Shown one piece after another: positions 61,654-64,000 of a stretch of DNA of 64,000 nucleotides. The stretch lies in the NCBI RefSeq assembly GCF_042643355.1, contig NZ_JBHRSS010000004.1:1-64000 (forward strand), written 5' to 3'. Within the stretch, counting starts at the first letter, position 1, and each line of letters opens with the position of its first letter. The notes under the pieces are model-generated. The model did no database searches. It was given only the letters and a program-made list of their open reading frames with translations, and was not told the DNA's origin. The DNA comes from Salinisphaera aquimarina. GTDB lineage: Bacteria; Pseudomonadota; Gammaproteobacteria; Nevskiales; Salinisphaeraceae. A program made the translations under genes and the position numbers.

Positions 61654-62727
61654 TCATTGACTCAGGTCGATAAGTATCTTGAGTTGATCGCCCGTCGGAT
61701 CGAGCAAGGCATCGAAGCCCTGCTCGATGGCATTGCTCAGCGAGACCGTGCGCGTGACGATCATCTCTGCCGGGACCTGACCGCTGGTGATCAGGCGTGC
61801 AACCCGTGGCCAGTAATGCGTCGGATAAGCCCATGAACCGCGAATATCGACATCCTTGAACGTCACGTCGAACCAATTCAACGGATTCTCTCCAGGATGC
61901 AATCCGGTCTGCACCACTACCCCTTGCTTGCGAACACTATCCAGACAGGCTTTTAGGGCATGCTCGCTGCCGGCGCATTCGATCGCGACGTCGCAACCCA
62001 CATGGCCTTCGGTCGCCTCACGCAGGGTGTCGCCGACATCCGAAGCGGCCGGATTGATCGTGACCACGCCTGGTACCGCCTCGCTTGCCAGGTCTAGCCG
62101 CTTGTCGTTAACGTCGGATACGAAGAGCTGGCTGGCGCCGGACGCCCGTGCGGCGAGCAGCGCAAGAATCCCGATCGGCCCAGCCCCGGTTACCAGAACA
62201 CTGTTGCCTGCAGCCACCCCACCGCGATCGCAGGCGTATACCGCGACAGCTGTGGGCTCGACCAGAGCGGCCTGGCGATCAGTCATGCCGTCGTCGATCA
62301 CGAACACGTTGTAATCATTCACGAGCGCGGCTTCACTCATACCGCCATGGTTCCAGCTCAGCCCCACCAGTGCCAATTCGCTGCTCAGATGGAACAGACC
62401 TCGGGCCGCGTAGTAGTCTCCTGTCCGGGGCATGACCAGCGGCTGGATCGACACGCGATCGCCTTCGCGCGCGTTCTCCACGCCCCGCCCGACCGCTGTC
62501 ACTACCCCGCCGAACTCATGCCCGAGCACCTGCGGGCTGCTTGCACCAGTGAACGAATGCGGCTCTCTGGGTACGAAGATCGGCCCATAGGCGTATTCAT
62601 GCAGATCAGTTCCGCAGATACCTGCGAAACGGTTTTCTACCCGAACCTCGCCGGGCCCTGGATCGGGTGGAGTCTCAATTTCGTCGATCCGCAAATCCTT
62701 TGCGGAATGAAAACGAAGTGCCTTCAT
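61654..62727 (-). CDS. Zinc-binding dehydrogenase (2,3-butanediol dehydrogenase-like)
   Basis: A 357-residue MDR protein. ATG 62727 (MKALRFHSAKDLRIDEIETP) follows GGAGGAGAATCAC; the longer in-frame extension is discarded. Catalytic zinc ligands are in FAGICGTDLHEYAYGPIFVP and HEFGGVVTAVGRGVENAREG; the NAD site is SVLVTGAGPIGILALLAARA. The structural-zinc loop common in sorbitol dehydrogenases is missing, replaced by VMPRTGDYYAARGLFHLSSE. This pattern fits (R,R)-butanediol dehydrogenases and relatives. Confidence 0.87.
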   Translation of the reverse strand: MKALRFHSAKDLRIDEIETPPDPGPGEVRVENRFAGICGTDLHEYAYGPIFVPREPHSFTGASSPQVLGHEFGGVVTAVGRGVENAREGDRVSIQPLVMPRTGDYYAARGLFHLSSELALVGLSWNHGGMSEAALVNDYNVFVIDDGMTDRQAALVEPTAVAVYACDRGGVAAGNSVLVTGAGPIGILALLAARASGASQLFVSDVNDKRLDLASEAVPGVVTINPAASDVGDTLREATEGHVGCDVAIECAGSEHALKACLDSVRKQGVVVQTGLHPGENPLNWFDVTFKDVDIRGSWAYPTHYWPRVARLITSGQVPAEMIVTRTVSLSNAIEQGFDALLDPTGDQLKILIDLSQ

Positions 62728-62986
62728 TGTGATTCTCCTCCAGATTACTGTAAGCGAAGCCGGCGCGTTGTCGGCAGAGCAAAACGCGGACCAATCGGGC
62801 AACGTTTTGTTGTCATTGAAGTTCTGTTTTTTTAAGTCTGTTTTCGGGGTGTTGGCCGACGCGTGCTGCAACGGTGTTCGCCTCAGGTGTGGCACACAGC
62901 CACAACATCGACCGTCCCTTCGCTAAAGAAGATCGAACGGCCGAGGATCCGCAAATACGAAGTCTCGAGCCCCGTGGCAGTCGCGG

Positions 62987-63763
62987 TTAGAGCGAAAAGC
63001 CGCCGTCAACTGCGATGGCTTGACCGGTCACGTGTTCGGCACTCGCCAGATAGACGGCCAACTGCCCCATATCGGCCGGTGTCTGGGCAACGCCCTGGGG
63101 CAGCAGCGTTTTCTGATGGCGCGCCCAGGACTGTTCTTCGGTCTCACCCGCTTCGCGCCAGCGTCCGGCCAGGCCTTCTTCACCGCGCCACATGCCAGTG
63201 CCGACAATGCCCGGGCACAACGCATTGACGGTTATACCTTCGGCTGCCACCTCTTTCGCCACAGCATTGCTGAAGCCGATCACGGCGAACTTGGAGGCGG
63301 AATAATGTGATAGGTCCGGAAAACCGATCTTGCCCGCGATCGAGGCGATATTGATGATCCGTCCGAACCCGCGCGGGCGCATCACACGCAGCGCGGCCTG
63401 TGTACACAGGAAGATGCCGCGGACATTGACCTGCATCACCCGTTCCCAGTCCTCGAGAGTGAGTTCACCGACGGATTTGATGCTGATCACCCCGGCGTTG
63501 TTTACCGTGATCCCCAGTGGACCGAGCGCCGCTTCTGCGCCTTCGATCATGGCGTTCACGGAATCCGGATCGGCCACGTCGACCTGCAGCGCAATGCTGC
63601 GCCGACCACTCTTTTCGATTCTTGCGGCGGTCTCGCGCGCGATGTTGATATCGAGATCCGCTACCGCGACGTCCGCGCCCGCGTCTGCCAATGCCAGCGC
63701 GATACCCTGGCCGATGCCTCGGCCCGCGCCGGTAACCAGTGCTATATGTTTTTCCAGTCTCAT
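62987..63763 (-). CDS. SDR dehydrogenase (acetoin reductase-like)
   Basis: A 258-residue SDR with start ATG 63763 after GGAGAGAG. Motifs: HIALVTGAGRGIGQGIALAL (TGxxxGxG), VADLDINIARETAARIEK (Asp after strand 2, NAD preference), NNAGVISIKSV, INIASIAGKIGFPDLSHYSA then SKFAVIGFSNAVAKEVAAEG (Ser, Tyr, Lys). C-terminal GQAIAVDGGFSL is typical of acetoin/diacetyl reductases and related NAD-dependent alcohol dehydrogenases. It precedes the zinc dehydrogenase by 259 bases and may act in the same pathway. Confidence 0.88.
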   Translation of the reverse strand: MRLEKHIALVTGAGRGIGQGIALALADAGADVAVADLDINIARETAARIEKSGRRSIALQVDVADPDSVNAMIEGAEAALGPLGITVNNAGVISIKSVGELTLEDWERVMQVNVRGIFLCTQAALRVMRPRGFGRIINIASIAGKIGFPDLSHYSASKFAVIGFSNAVAKEVAAEGITVNALCPGIVGTGMWRGEEGLAGRWREAGETEEQSWARHQKTLLPQGVAQTPADMGQLAVYLASAEHVTGQAIAVDGGFSL

Positions 63764-64000
63764 CGCTCTCTCCTCATGCATGCAGCGGGCGCGCGGACGT
63801 GGATGGTTTACACCGTGCGTTACGTCGACGACCGCTGTGGTTCGCGTTTTAGTTGTAGTCTCGGCGCCCTTGGGCGCATCAGAGCAAGCAGAGCAATTGC
63901 CATGCCGGCTGAGTGAGTGCGAACCAACGCACTGACTAGAAAAGAGAAACAGAATCGATCAGATCGAGCGCATAATTGCCGGGCGAGGCATCGCGCAACG

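Overview
The window is a chromosomal segment of a G+C-rich, Gram-negative bacterium. The protein families (PepA, HAE-RND and HME-RND pumps, YbaY/MliC lipoproteins, TonB-free metal export) point to a gammaproteobacterium. A halophilic or marine relative of Salinisphaera would fit, but that placement is inference from general protein character only.

Layout. (1) 1-4.3 kb: the 3' end of pepA, then a pile of dead insertion sequences (IS3 family, an IS3 tail, IS1182 family) and a fragment of an endonuclease/exonuclease/phosphatase gene. (2) 4.3-9.1 kb: a metal-efflux island with a MerR regulator, YnfA-like protein, three CDF-type exporters or remnants, a ZIP transporter remnant, a HemJ-like remnant and a methyltransferase. 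Several of these genes carry single-base lesions. (3) 9.1-14.7 kb: a Tn3-family transposon with intact terminal repeats, a nickel/cobalt-type cargo (RcnR/NreA-like repressor plus MFS exporter divergent from it over a clear operator), a good resolvase and a tnpA broken at three places. A second ZIP remnant and a third transposon-type terminal repeat follow at 14.7-15.4 kb. (4) 15.5-23.9 kb: an intact leftward seven-gene heavy-metal operon: CzcI-like protein, CzcC, CzcB, CzcA, a PII-like regulator, a Sel1-repeat lipoprotein and a CDF exporter. (5) 24.0-36.8 kb: an IS30 element, relics, two unknown genes behind a perfect palindrome, and a Tn7-like transposition module: MerR-like regulator, divergent TnsA-like protein, TnsB, TnsC, TniQ and a tyrosine recombinase. 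It is followed by a dead IS3 element and AT-rich DNA. (6) 36.8-46.4 kb: ordinary chromosome, with an AraC regulator/SDR pair, a degenerate Dps-like protein, and a MexEF-OprN-type RND drug pump controlled by a divergent TetR regulator. (7) 46.6-57.8 kb: a tetritol (erythritol/L-threitol) utilisation cluster: dehydrogenase, DAK-type kinase, TIM-like and RpiB-like isomerases, an RbsABC-type ABC transporter with a DUF2291 lipoprotein, and a SorC/EryD-like regulator; a PfkB kinase lies alongside. (8) 58-63.8 kb: a YbaY-MliC lipoprotein, a 3-methyladenine glycosylase-like protein, and a three-gene oxidoreductase set (flavin monooxygenase with a SnoaL-like N-terminus, zinc dehydrogenase, SDR).

How the parts work together. 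The left 36 kb is accessory DNA built by repeated insertion of mobile elements around metal-resistance genes. Lesions are frequent from 0.5 to 15 kb but absent from the right half, which argues for real decay rather than sequencing error. The most unusual system is the Tn7-like module at 28.0-35.2 kb: TnsB, TnsC and TniQ keep their motifs, but by eye the TnsA-like protein has lost two of its three nuclease residues. The operon ends in a tyrosine recombinase with a non-canonical active site. Together these suggest a replicative Tn7-like element that carries its own cointegrate-resolving or integrating enzyme.
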